Assembly (NCBI GenBank): GCA_019925795.1
Contig: CM034312.1
Location: 84,447,528 to 84,511,527 of the forward strand
Direction of reading: 5' to 3'
DNA length: 64,000 bases
Source: Dendrobium chrysotoxum
Taxonomy: Eukaryota; Streptophyta; Magnoliopsida; Asparagales; Orchidaceae
Shown: positions 35,520 through 46,454 of the stretch, one piece after another
How positions within the stretch are numbered: position 1 is the first letter of the stretch
Layout of the letters: every line of letters begins with the position of its first letter
Made by a program: the position numbers and the translations under genes
Notes under the pieces: model-generated
Database searches by the model: none
What the model was told of the DNA's origin: nothing
Seen by the model: only the letters and a program-made list of their open reading frames with translations

Positions 35520-35890
35520 GATTGTAAACGGACCCAAATCAAACACTTGAGACATAACTAAAAATTTTGGAGACCGTGTCAATGAGCTTAATATAGCTTA
35601 ATTATAATATTATTAAAGCACTTAAATGCTAAAAAAATGATCTATAATTGAAAAAAAAATTATTCTGTTCAGACACCGGACGGGTAATACCGTCCGGTAT
35701 ACTCGGTATTTTAGCGGTACCGATGATACCGACCGCGGCTCGGTATCGAGCTCGGTATCTGATGTGGCGCATTATCATTGGAGTCCGAATGTGTCCGGTT
35801 TCAGAACAGAATAATTTTTCATAATTGAGGGGAAAATACAGGTTGTTTGTTAGAGATGTCATTCAAAAAATCTATAAATGGACTATTATT
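35520..35890 (+). repeat. Solo-LTR-like family fragment carrying a Mutator MITE
   Basis: ATTAAAGCACTTAAATGCTAAAAAAATGATCTATAATTGA before the MITE and CATAATTGAGGGGA after it match the family segment near 53577-53625. The MITE insertion is therefore younger than this fragment. Confidence 0.5.
35652..35819. mobile_element. Mutator-type MITE, copy 1
   Basis: Inverted ends of the AATTATTCTGTTC-GA-ACCGGAC type. Flanking nonamers TATAATTGA (35643-35651) and CATAATTGA (35820-35828) match 8 of 9. The interior holds GGTATACTCGGTATT / CGGTATCGAGCTCGGTAT motifs also seen in copy 2. Confidence 0.75.
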
Positions 35891-36049
35891 CTTTCTATGA
35901 AGAAGGGGCAGAGAGGAAAGGGGACAGGGAGCTTTGACATTGACTTAAAATTAGAGAGAGCTTCGATGCGAACCGCTACCTCAATTTTGTCTCTTGACTA
36001 TAAAAAATTAATAAAAATAACCCCTCATTTTATACTTGTCGTGTAAAAT

Positions 36050-37018
36050 TCATCGCAATTTAGTCATCAATTTTATAAAATTAATCTCAATTTAGTCCGA
36101 AAAAGATCATTATAGATCAAGTTTGTACATTTGAGAGATTAAATTGAAGCAACATTACAGCTTAGGACTAAAATTGTCACATACGAATAGTTGGAGGAGA
36201 ATTTTGAAAATTAACCCATATGAAATTAAAAAATGAATTTGATATATTATCAAATTACATCATTTATTTAAATGATACTCTTTCGAACAATTAAGGAAAA
36301 TTCACGATCTTCTAATCACATAAAAAATTTATCTCCCTTTATTTTTCTTATTTTTTATAATTTTTCTAATAAACTAATGATATAAATAAATTTAATCCCA
36401 ACAATTAATTATATATTTGAAAATGAAATGATAAAAAAAACTATATAAATGTGACATAGTTTTGATGATATAAAATTTGTAAAAAAAAATTCTCATAAAT
36501 ATATAACTAAGATTATGACCATCATAAATAAATTAGAATATTCTTAGATTATTTTTTTTCCACGCGGCCATAGTGTGAACGGGTTGACTCGACCGGAGAA
36601 TCAAACTCAGTATTTGTGGGGCCTCCCGTCGGCACAGAGTAACCAATCACAGCGCTAGGAATCAAGTTGGCCAGCTGGCGTCTTCCCTCCAGTGCGAAAA
36701 ATAATTGAGTTTCCCCTGACAGCAATATTTTTTTTTTATAAATTATTATCAATTTTTAATAAATATCTACATAATAATCATCAAAATTTAATGTAGATAT
36801 TAATTTCTCTTTCGGTCAATATTAAAGAATTTGATTAGATGAATTCCAAATAAATCATAATTCATTGGTGTTTTTGAAATTCACCATTTAGATCAATTTT
36901 TATGTATTTAAAAATCAATAGATTTGATCGATTTTTAAATACGTTATAAATTATCTATATTGTTGCCGCACGCTGGCACCAACCACCTCCACTGTGTCAT
37001 GCCACCGAGCATTGCCTG
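36050..37018. other. AT-rich intergenic stretch, nothing recognised
   Basis: A GC-richer island at 36560-36715 shows no ORF that I recognise. Confidence 0.4.
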
Positions 37019-37020
37019 TT

Positions 37021-37391
37021 GGCCTCCAATAGTTGTGATCTTCGACCGCGTACAATCGGACACACCCTACCGCTAAAATCGTTGGTTGGCCACCGGTTAT
37101 TATCTTCGTTAGGTTTTATGTTTCATTCATTTTATTTCAATCAAAACAAAAAAAAAAGCCTGCAATCGTTGTAATCTTTGGCCGCCTTCCGCCTGACACA
37201 CCCTACCGCTACAACCGCTGATTGGCCACCGGCTATTATCTTCGTTAGGCTTTATGTTTCATTCATTTTACTTCAAGCAAAAAAAAAGCCTCCAATCGCT
37301 GTGATCTTTGGCCGCCTACAGCCGAGCACACCCTACCGCTACAATCGTTGGTCAGCCATCAGCTATTATCTTCGTTAGGCTTTATGTTTCA
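37021..37391. repeat. Tandem repeat, about 2.8 copies of a 130-bp unit
   Basis: Units at 37021-37157, 37158-37286 and 37287-37391 share CACACCCTACCGCTA, TTATTATCTTCGTTAGG and TTTATGTTTCATTCATTTTA. The unit end resembles the dispersed repeat at 26020-26200. No coding function seen. Confidence 0.75.
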
Positions 37392-37499
37392 AATCACTTG
37401 TATTTATTTTACACTTATTCAAAAAATTACAAATAGTTTAAATACACTGTATTATATTTTATTAAGCATTCTTTTACCGCAAATCAAATAGTCAACCAA

Positions 37500-38820
37500 A
37501 ATTAAAATATCCTGAAGTGATAATTACAATGCAAAATTGCAAATTGTAGAAGTTAATGCTTTTGACTTCTTGAAGTGTATCATTATAGACTTTCTTCAGA
37601 AAAATATAAAATTCAACCTTAATGATATAAATATATTGAGAATTCGTTGAGGGAAAATGTTACTTCTGAATAATGAAATACAAAATCACAATAAAATGAT
37701 AAATAAATTAGGAATATTCAAGAACAATGCCTACTAAAACTAGATCAACCCTAATATTCAACAAATCTTCAATTTACATTTTAGAAAAAAAATTTAAAAA
37801 AATAAAAATATATATATCTTTTAGAAAAATTGCATGCAATATCCATAATTTGTTTGTGCGTTAATACATTCTCGCCTACACTCTTTTTATACTAATTTTC
37901 TCTGAGAGTATATATTTCTCCCATTTTATAGTATAGAGGATGCAGGTCATAAGACTGAATCACTTAAATATATCTTACCATTATTGAATGTCTTTTTCAT
38001 ATCGTGGAGTATCCAAATAAAATTCTTTTTGTATTCGCATTTTGGCTAAACAAGGCTTAATTTTGTATGTTGGAGTGTCAATTTGGGTTGGCAGATTAGG
38101 CTTGAATCTGACCCGAAATTACAGGACTTAAACATATATGTTTGATTTGAACTCAATTTATAAGTTTGACTGAAACTAGACTCGACCCAAACATGCTTAA
38201 CCGGCCTACAACTTGTTTAACCCATTTATTGTATGGATCGTGTCATTTTTTTATCAGCATGACCCTTTTAGCCTAAACATGACAAGATTAATCAACCTGA
38301 AATCATCTGTTTATTCAAGTTAGGACACTCTTCTTGGGACCCAAAAATTTTCATCGTTTCGCTCTTACTCGTAACTATCGCCAGTCAATCCAACCACTCT
38401 GTTGATCATGCATGTATGCCACTTCTCGTATGATATGTACTAATCATTTGTCATGATAATTAGGTAAGCATTTCCATATTATAGTTGGTGAGGATTGGGG
38501 TGATTAGTTTGTGAAAGCATTGAGGAAGCTTGAATATTAGTTAGCTAATTTAAGAAGAAACTATTATTACTTGTTCTTCAATTATAAGCTGGGATTGTAC
38601 AACTTGGTCAGAGATATACGCTTGGAACAAAAATTTCTACCAAATACCTTTACAAAACTCTCCCTAATTCAAACCAAGCTTAATTACCTTTCTAAAAATC
38701 CTCTCTATCTTCATAATCATTGCGCCTTAAATTTTAAAATAGTTAAATTACTTTTTTTATTTTAAATATTCAAATTTTATGAAAATAAGTGATTTTGTAA
38801 TTCTAAGTGCATGATAATTC
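37500..38820. other. Intergenic stretch with a decayed terminal-repeat element
   Basis: 38070-38335 starts GGAGTGTCAATTTGGGTTGG and ends near CAAGTTAGGACACTC, a weak match to the TAGGGGTGTCAAAATGGG elements at 40.5-41.2 kb. Otherwise nothing recognised. Confidence 0.35.
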
Positions 38821-38823
38821 TTA

Positions 38824-38951
38824 GACTTTGTTTGGGACTATTTTCTTATTGCTTTCTAAAATAATTTTTTAGTACAAAAAATTTTAGAATTAAAAATTTT
38901 ATACTAAAAACCGTTTTAAAAAGCAGCAAAAAAATTATTCCTAACAAAACC
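38824..38951. mobile_element. Tourist-type foldback MITE, copy 2
   Basis: Ends GACTTTGTTTGGGA / CCTAACAAAACC, flanked by TTA at 38821-38823 and 38952-38954. Interior TTTTTAGTACAAAAAATTTT shared with the other copies. Confidence 0.8.
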
Positions 38952-39051
38952 TTAATCATAAACATAAAGCTAAGTAAAATAAAAAATGTCATAATAAATT
39001 TTAATATCATTGAATTTATTTAAAAATAAATAAATTTTTTATTTTTTATTT

Positions 39052-40087
39052 GATACATCATCAAAAAATTTCCTTGATCGGGCACGAATCTCGAGGCAAA
39101 ATGAAGTTGGAAACTTCCGAAATAAAAATTGGGACCATCCGAACTCCAATTTCAGCAAATTTGCAGTCGAACTAAACGTCTCGGAAATACAAACCTAACA
39201 ACACCAAATTCAACCCAATCCGGGCCCAAATGGGTCAAAATCAAGGGTCTGAAGAGCTATTAGAAGATTCGAACCATGATTTGGATTATCAAACGGTCTT
39301 CAAATACAACGTGCTTATAGTCGAATCGAGCGTATCGACGAGACAAATCCAACGAGCCCAAGATCGCCCAAATCTGATATTTCTAAGACCTTCAAATGTT
39401 CATCAAACGGTCCACTATCAAGGGATTCAATATCAGTCGTCAATTCAAACCACTCTCTAACTACCCTTAATCTTTCTTCTATTTACAGGCCATGCCACTC
39501 CCAAAAATCTATAAATAGAGCCCCCTCTTTTCTTTGAGAATGGCACCTAATCCTAAAGAGAAAAGAGAGAGATCGGAGATCGCTCTTGCCTCCTTGCTCC
39601 TCCTTGACCATCGTCGGACGACCGCTTGACGCTGTTGCTCCGTCGGACCACTATCTGACACCCTCAACTCTGTCAGACGACCGCTTGACGCCGTAAGCTC
39701 CGTCGGACCACCACCTAACGTCCTCAACTCCGTCGGACGACCTGACGCCCTGAGTTCTACCAGACTACCACCTAGGGCCCGGAGTTCTGCCAGATCACCG
39801 GGAGACCCCAAAGTTCCGTCAATGCGAAATCAGACTTTCACATACCCCCGACTTCAACCCTACGATTGATACTTGTAATTTGTTCGCCCTTGGAGGCGAG
39901 TAAGCCCCCTATAATTTACTCAAGTTCTAGTGGAATCATTTCAACTAGGCCAGACCCCGTGATTTTTCTCTTTTTCAGGGTTTTCCACATAAAAAATCTT
40001 GTGTTCCATGTGTGTGAGCTGGATATTCGTGCAACACTAAGACGTAAAATTCAATCTCTACCGCCGCATATATTCTAGCTCGCAACA
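39052..40087 (+). repeat. Solo-LTR-like element with internal minisatellite
   Basis: It aligns along its length with 53248-54320: start (CATCAAAAAATTTCCTTGATCG / GTCACCAAAAATCGTCTTGATCG), a middle with AATCCAACGAGCCCAA, the TATA box CTATAAATAG at 39508-39517, then a variable block, then TCGTGCAACACTAAGACGTAAA and an end CGCAACA. No matching second copy lies nearby with an internal region, hence solo-LTR-like. Confidence 0.6.
39597..39800 (+). repeat. GC-rich minisatellite, about 30-bp unit
   Basis: Units near CTCCGTCGGACCACCACCT with CTCAA/CTTGACG spacers repeat about six times just after the TATA box of the LTR-like element. The 100-codon minus ORF over it is a by-product of the repeat. Confidence 0.7.
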
Positions 40088-40089
40088 AT

Positions 40090-40470
40090 ATTCTTCTTAA
40101 AATAAACTTAATGATTTAACAAATTTTTAATAATAAGAATTGCTGTCTCTCGATAAATTATTATATGTATTTTATAAAAACATAATAATTATACAAATTG
40201 AAATTTTATGATTTTTTAAAATAAAATTTGATATATAAGTTTCTATTATATTTATTTTAAATATTAAAATTATAAAATTCATCGCTGAATAGGATAGTTA
40301 TTTTATAATATAATATTCTTTAAGATAAGCACATATGTAAATTATTTTATTGTACGTAAGTAGCTATTGTGACAGCCGTCTTCGACGACCAGATTTAGAA
40401 GTCAATTACCACGCGCAAAAATCATGCACGGCTAAAAATGCAATAGAAAATTAAATTATCATTAATGAAA
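40090..40470. other. AT-rich intergenic stretch, nothing recognised
   Basis: No ORF and no border of a repeat seen. Confidence 0.35.
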
Positions 40471-40473
40471 TAA

Positions 40474-40785
40474 TAGGGGTATATTTTCGGGTTGACCAAA
40501 AAACTTAAAATTGACCTGATTATCAAATATTTTTAAGTTAACCTTGTTGAGTTTAGTTTAAACAGATCATTTTCGAGTTAAATGGGTGGGTTGGTTATCT
40601 AAAAAGTTAGAGGACATATATGGCAAACATGTTAAATAGATAAAGTTCTGATTAGTCATGCTTAGATTTGGGTCGAATATTTTGACCCGTATAATAAACG
40701 AGTTGAGCTCAAATTAAATATATTCAATTGGGTCAAAATTTGACTAGATGTTAACCCGACCAGCCAACCTATATTAACACCCCTA
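40474..40785. mobile_element. hAT-like MITE A
   Basis: Starts TAGGGGTATATTTTCGGGTTGACC and ends AACACCCCTA. The interior repeats GGGTTGACC/GGGTCAAAATTTGAC motifs in both orientations. No clean 8-bp duplication seen. Confidence 0.55.
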
Positions 40786-40789
40786 TACC

Positions 40790-41202
40790 TAGGGGTGTCA
40801 AAATGGGTTTTCGGGTTTGGCTCAGATCCAATCTGAAACTAACACATAACTCGTCTTCAATTGGCTCACATGCAATTGACCTAACATGAACCTAACCCAA
40901 TTAGCTAAACAAGTCACAAAACCAAACCCGTTCAGCCTCTAACCTGATTCAACCCCGACCCGACTCGCTTACTCGGTTGGAGTACGATAGGTGACCAAGC
41001 GTGGCGTTCAAGTAGGCGAGCGTGAACGTGGCGAGTGGACTAGGATGAGTGAGCGACCGCAATGGACATCGAAAATGGGTTAGTTTCTGGTTTTCGGGTT
41101 GACCCAAAATAACCCTTTTTCCCAAACGGGTTGACCTGGACCCAGAATATTCATAGATGTTTGAGTTGGATTTGCGGGTCACGTCATATATTGACACCCC
41201 TA
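40790..41202. mobile_element. hAT-like MITE B, adjacent to A
   Basis: Ends TAGGGGTGTCAAAATGGGTT and TATTGACACCCCTA; internal GGGTTGACCCAAAATAACCC. Separated from MITE A by four bases. The flanks CCTATACC and CCTACATG match only in CCTA and two scattered bases. Confidence 0.6.
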
Positions 41203-41209
41203 CCTACAT

Positions 41210-41900
41210 GAAACATCGAGAGTGAGCTCCCCGCTCCCTTCTAGCCTCACAACCATCCCTGCTATCACAAATATTAACTTGCAACTAATGATTTATTTGT
41301 GAAATCATTTTGATTGCTTTGATTTTCAGACAAATAGCAATGACAATTTCATTTAACTACTATTTTTTGTTGTTTTCTTGTACAAAAATTCTTATGGTGA
41401 AAAATTATTTTCTACAACTATAGCTAGAAAGTTAATTTCTTTACCACAACTTCATAATCAGCTTTATAAAACATTCCAGCCATCCCAAACATGCCCTAAA
41501 TCTAGGTAGCACGTCTTTTTATATAATAAAAATTAATCCTCACAACTTAACAAAAATTAAAAAATCATTATTATTAAATTAATTCAAATTAGATAACTAA
41601 ATATCAAAATTCACTTTATATTATTTTCATAGACCAATTTCTTCCACCATATAAATATAAAAAAAACACAAATTGTGCCTATAATCTTTTAATTTATTTA
41701 AAATAATTAAATACAATATAAATTTTAATTAATTATTCTATTTAAATTTACATTATAATATTTTCACCAAAATTTTCCCCTAAACCACAAATTATCACCA
41801 TGTTCAATAATTTCTAATTTTTATAAATTTTTTAGATGAATATAATACCAAATTAATCCTTACTATTATTTTTCTATTATATTTAGCAACCATTTTGTTG
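41210..41900. other. AT-rich intergenic stretch, nothing recognised
   Basis: 41520-41880 is almost pure A/T. No gene seen. Confidence 0.4.
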
Positions 41901-41916
41901 AATCCTCTATCCACTT

Positions 41917-42901
41917 ATGTTTTTGAATGTGAGCATACTTTCTCTATATTCTCCCTACTTTTTCCTCACGACAAAACTTCTGCAAATTCTGGAATACATT
42001 GAAGAAATGCCTCACCATCCTCGTCCTGGAAAAAATTTATACCACCTTGCTATTTGCTGCTCCCTCTACTTCATCTGGAGGGAAAGAAATGCTAGGAATT
42101 TGCTGGTTTTTCTCTGTGCACTTCCTCTATATTCAGTAACAGACTAACAGTAAAAGGTTATATTGTCAGAAGTTCAAAACTGGAAATCTAGGGGAGATAT
42201 CCTATCTCTTATTCTCTGAGTGGCAGAATGCTAGCTCCATATTGCATTGTTCTTACAGTTTTTTGGTATTCCAGTTGGAATTTTTGCTACTGTCTGGCCC
42301 ATCTTCTGCTGATGATTTTTGTCACAGTTTTTCGCTTCAAAGGGCTTATGAGAAAGAGCCATTTTCTGAGGATTTATTTGAGCCCCAACAGTAGAACAAT
42401 GGAGCGATTATTCTGTGCGGACACCGGACGGGAGAACCGTCCGGTTCCGCTTGGTACCGAGCATAATACCAAGCGGTATTATGCTCGGTACAGAATGGTA
42501 CCGAGCTCGGTACATTTTTTTGATGACATGACGCATTTTTATTTACCTCTAAACGTCGTCCGGACTCCGCACCTAATAATTTCACAGAACAATGAGGACT
42601 GTTTGCATCCTTAATTCCTCCTTGCGTTAGTCGTATGGCCTCTTTAATATTCTGGGGTCTTGTATCTGTTCTGGTTTGAAGCTCTCGGTAACCACTTGGT
42701 GGATGGCCGTCTCTGGCCCCAGGGACTGCAATTTGTGCTGCATGATCACTCCTTTTGAAAGCTGCTTCCCTTTTTTTGTTTTTTCTGTTTGATATTGATA
42801 CTGCTCTTTATTTCTTTGAGCAGCATTAAGGTCACTTTTCAGTGTATCTATCTGTTATAGTGAATGAAATAGGCTTCTGCCCCAAGTTTTTCCAAAAAAA
42901 T
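41917..42901 (+). mobile_element. LINE remnant: C-terminal zf-RVT piece and 3' UTR, with MITE insertion
   Basis: The frame near 42000-42110 reads HPRPGKNLYHLAICCSLYFIWRERNARN, the C-terminal signature (H-L-A...IWRERN) of plant L1 ORF2 proteins. A 3' UTR follows, ending GGCTTCTGCCCCAAGTTTTTCC and a short A-run at 42901. A Mutator MITE (42402-42585) interrupts it. RT and endonuclease parts are gone. Confidence 0.7.
42402..42585. mobile_element. Mutator-type MITE, copy 2
   Basis: Ends GAGCGATTATTCTGTGCGGA and, reversed, GTGAAATTATTAGGTGCGGA, both continuing to CCGGAC. A perfect 9-bp duplication AGAACAATG lies at 42393-42401 and 42586-42594. The interior is a GGTACCGAGC/GCTCGGTACC palindrome. 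Confidence 0.85.
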
Positions 42902-43080
42902 TCATGCATTGGAGGAGGACTGGACCAGTTTTCCACGCGGAAAATATTTGTCAGGAATCATGATGTCTTGCTAGATTCTTCCAGCATGGACTTTTTGTAA
43001 TGATTTTGTTTATATTATTATGAGAAAGTTGCAAGGCTAAGCAAGTGTGGCATTAAAAGTATACTTGATGGCATTATCCG

Positions 43081-43215
43081 GAGAAATTTTTACGTGCGAA
43101 GTCCAGGCATAGTTTGCATTCGAACATCAATCAAAATATGTCACATCGCTTATACACAATCTATATATAATTTGTACACAAGCTGCGTACCGGAGTCCGT
43201 ACATAATAATTTCTC
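43081..43215. mobile_element. Mutator-type MITE, copy 3
   Basis: Ends GAGAAATTTTTACGTGCGAAGTCC and, reversed, GAGAAATTATTATGTACGGACTCC. Flanking nonamers CATTATCCG (43072-43080) and CATTATCTG (43216-43224) match 8 of 9. Confidence 0.8.
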
Positions 43216-43229
43216 CATTATCTGATGGG

Positions 43230-43634
43230 GTGAAAACTTTCGATGCTCTTCCATTCTTGATTCTTGTACTTGTGTGCAGTGTCATTTTTTTGACAATAAT
43301 GCCACGCATTTATTCTGAGTGTGGTGATTTCTCAATTCAGATTCTTCGTAAAATCTTGCCAATGATCTCTTCTTTTCTTTTGAGATCTAAAACTAAGCAA
43401 GTTATTTATTATAATGAGGATTTGTCCTCTTTGCATGGAGATGAGAAAAATACATGTTATTTGAATATCAATCGTTGTTGTATTTATTGTATTTGGAGGG
43501 AGAGAAATGGCAGGAAGTTTGACAATTCTATGAAAAGTATTTTCTCGGTTCTTCACCTCATAAAAACTGTTGTAATTCACAAGACTATTGCTTGGAGAAA
43601 TGCGACGGCTATGCACGAGAAATTTCGTTATTAA
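43230..43634 (+). pseudogene. LINE ORF2 C-terminal fragment, second copy
   Basis: The 134-codon ORF contains LNINRCCIYCIWRERNGRKF, matching the IWRERN box at 42075 and known plant LINE ORF2 ends. The part upstream of it is not recognised. Likely a 5'-truncated, decayed insertion. Confidence 0.6.
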
Positions 43635-43639
43635 TTTTT

Positions 43640-45237
43640 TATTGTTCTTGGCCTGATATCTAGACAATGTTGTAAAGACAATAAAGTAAATGATAATCGT
43701 CAAGCAACAACGATCGAGCGATGATATTCATACAATAAAGTAGGCCTAGCAGTTAGAATGTGACAGTTTGATGATGATAGTCAGGTGATGAAAGTTGTGT
43801 GATGACGATCGGGTGACGATAGTTGGATTATGATAGTCAAATGATCACGGTTGTTGATAATGATTCGTTAGCATTGATCACCAGGTAATAATTAGGACTT
43901 CTTGAGATTTCTAAACTCTCTGGAAATGTAGCTCCCTCTTATGTGGGAAATGAGGTTGGATTATAATTTTATGGGTTGTCATTTATGTAATTTAGCCAAC
44001 ATCTCCGAGCATTCTTTAAGAAGATCAGTGTTGAATCCGACAATTATAGATCATTCATTTGACATTTAATTGCCTTAATGACATCAAAATTAAGTAATCA
44101 CGAGCTTCTTAGTTTTCTTGCATTTTGATAGCAAGCACGTAAGCTGTATAAATCATTCAATCGCCTAATTAGTATCACGAGGTTTGTAACTACGCTTCAA
44201 GTGTTTGATATGGACTCATTTTGACTCGGATCTGAACTCTTTTGGTGCGTTGAGCTTAACTCATTGAAACTTTTAGACTTAAATAGACAAACGGGCCGGC
44301 CCAAATAGATCATAACTTGATCGTCTCACAGGCCTTAGTATCTTTGTATTTCAGAATTATGAAGTTAAAATTTGAAGTAGAAGAATATTTTATAAAAATA
44401 TAAAGTATTTATATAAAGATAGTAAAATTCTATTTTGTATTATTTTATTTTATAAGTGATATTTTAATTCATTATTTGTTTCAAAATAAATTTGAGATAT
44501 TTAATATTTTCAATTAATTATTTTTTTTTATTTTTATTATTTATTTTACACTTCTCCCACAAAAATCAATAAAGAGCTTCCTACTCAAACTTTTTTTCAT
44601 AAAACAATACATTAACAATTAAAGATAAATTTGCAAAATTTTTATATAAATAAAAAAAGATAAAGCTTAATAAAATATTATTGTTTGTCTTTCAAATTTG
44701 GAACCTCTAAAATTAGGAAGATAAAGTTTACAATTGTCTGCAAATTACACTAAACTATATTGAGATTATTAAACAAAGGGATGATAGAAAAATTGAGAGA
44801 GGAAAGAGATTTTAGTGTGGGAAGCTATAAAATTTCTATAAAATAAGTTTGTGCACCGAAAATAATATAAAAATTAGCTCGCCTATGAGCCCCATATTTA
44901 TATATTTCGATTAAAGTTTGAGTGTTATAGAATTGGCTACATACACGATGATATAGAAAACAAGAGAAAAAAAAGTATCATGTAGCCCAACATGAATGTT
45001 TGACTTGTAGAAGTTGTTTGTCAAGCTAATAATAAATCATTGATTTAGGGTGCATAGGTGGACAAATAGTTAAATAATAGATCAATTGTTCACATATGAA
45101 GAAAGTTGCCTACTTTAGTAGTCTCTACAGCCAACTTCATAGATTTTACTCTCCTACTTGGGACAGGTTCATTGATCGTAATCACTTGTTTGGGACGAGT
45201 TCAATTGCAGATTGATAAGTTCCTTGTAAGTTGAGAC
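43640..45237. other. AT-rich intergenic stretch, nothing recognised
   Basis: 43730-43880 has imperfect GATGATAGTCAGGTGATG-type repeats. No gene seen. Confidence 0.4.
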
Positions 45238-45240
45238 TAA

Positions 45241-45360
45241 GGCTTCGTTTGGGACAACTTTTTTATTGCTTCCTAAAATGGAGTTTTAGTACAAAAATTA
45301 AAAATTTTGTACTAAAGTTCCGTTTTAGAAAGCAATAAAAAAGCTGTCCCAAACGAAGCC
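45241..45360. mobile_element. Tourist-type foldback MITE, copy 3 (best preserved)
   Basis: The inverted ends GGCTTCGTTTGGGACA are perfect. The whole 120 bp folds back (TTGCTTCCTAAAATGGA...TCCGTTTTAGAAAGCAA). TAA lies at 45238-45240 and 45361-45363, the 3-bp duplication of PIF/Harbinger elements. Confidence 0.9.
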
Positions 45361-45599
45361 TAAGTAGATCGAGTTGACTTAACTGGAATCCGATCGACTT
45401 GGCTTGAACCCAAATTTCTAAATATTTGGTCGCACGTAAGGGTGTAAATGAGTAGAATAGAGCTTAAGTTTTAGTTTAAGCTCAAGCTAAACTCTAGGAA
45501 TTAACGCATTTCCATTTATTTTAACAAAGAGCAAATTATTTTACTCAAATCAGGTGTAGCAATAAAAAAAACAAAGAGTCATAAGTCTCCCAAAAAAAA

Positions 45600-46270
45600 A
45601 AAATTCACTTTATCAGCATGATCTTGAAGGTGATATTTAAATTAAAAACTTTTGTAATTAAATTCAAGACCATCAAATCTCTGATTTTAATAAACTCATA
45701 GTCAAATAGAATGGTCTTAGCATGATGAATCCATCAATAGAACAAATGATTCGATCTGAGTCCAAATAAAAATTAACAAACTAAATCATATTTGGAAACT
45801 TTTGAACTTTAATTAAAAGACCAAATGGTTTCCTAATATTACATACTTATAGTCAAATTAAGCGGCTTGACAAAATAAATCCAACAAACTCAGGTTCATT
45901 AGATTCTATCATCATTAAGGCACTCAAATGCTGGATAAACAATATATGACCTAAGGGATTAATATGAATTGTTCGATGAAGTATTAGATTCTAGTCAAAT
46001 TTATCAAAATGTTTCTCTTAAAAAGGCTATAAAGAATGCTTAGTTTTCACCTAAAGGGGATTCGATAGCCAAGATAGTTTATTAACTCAATTGCATTTTT
46101 CCGATAATCACCATCAATGACCAGTATCAACACTCACCGCCATCATTAGCTAATTTTTGTTTATCAGACTATTGTCGACAACCGACTTCTATAATCCTTA
46201 TTGCACTCATTGCAAATAAAAATAAAAAATTCTAGTGAATTCTCTTTATCTTTGAGAGGTTAGTTAACTC
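45600..46270 (+). repeat. Solo-LTR-like family, partial copy
   Basis: TCATAGTCAAATAGAATGGTC, AATCCATCAATAG, ATTAAGGCACTCAAATGCTGG and a block of ACCATCA-type trinucleotides follow the order seen at 53330-53950. It lies just upstream of the TACO1-type gene. Confidence 0.5.
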
Positions 46271-46454
46271 TTTTAACAAAATATTAGATTTATAAAAATA
46301 GTGAAATTTTAAGTGGTAAAAATATAAATCCTAGAAGTTTATAAATATACATGTATGCATTATAGCTAATAAGCCTGAGCTGGATGGCCAAGCCGCCTTC
46401 GCTGAGTCTTACTGGGGCATTTCCACAAACACTATAGATTCGCAAAACGGGGCA

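Noticed and set aside
39509..39811. 100-codon minus ORF with TELRA-type repeats
   Set aside because: Translation of the 30-bp minisatellite.
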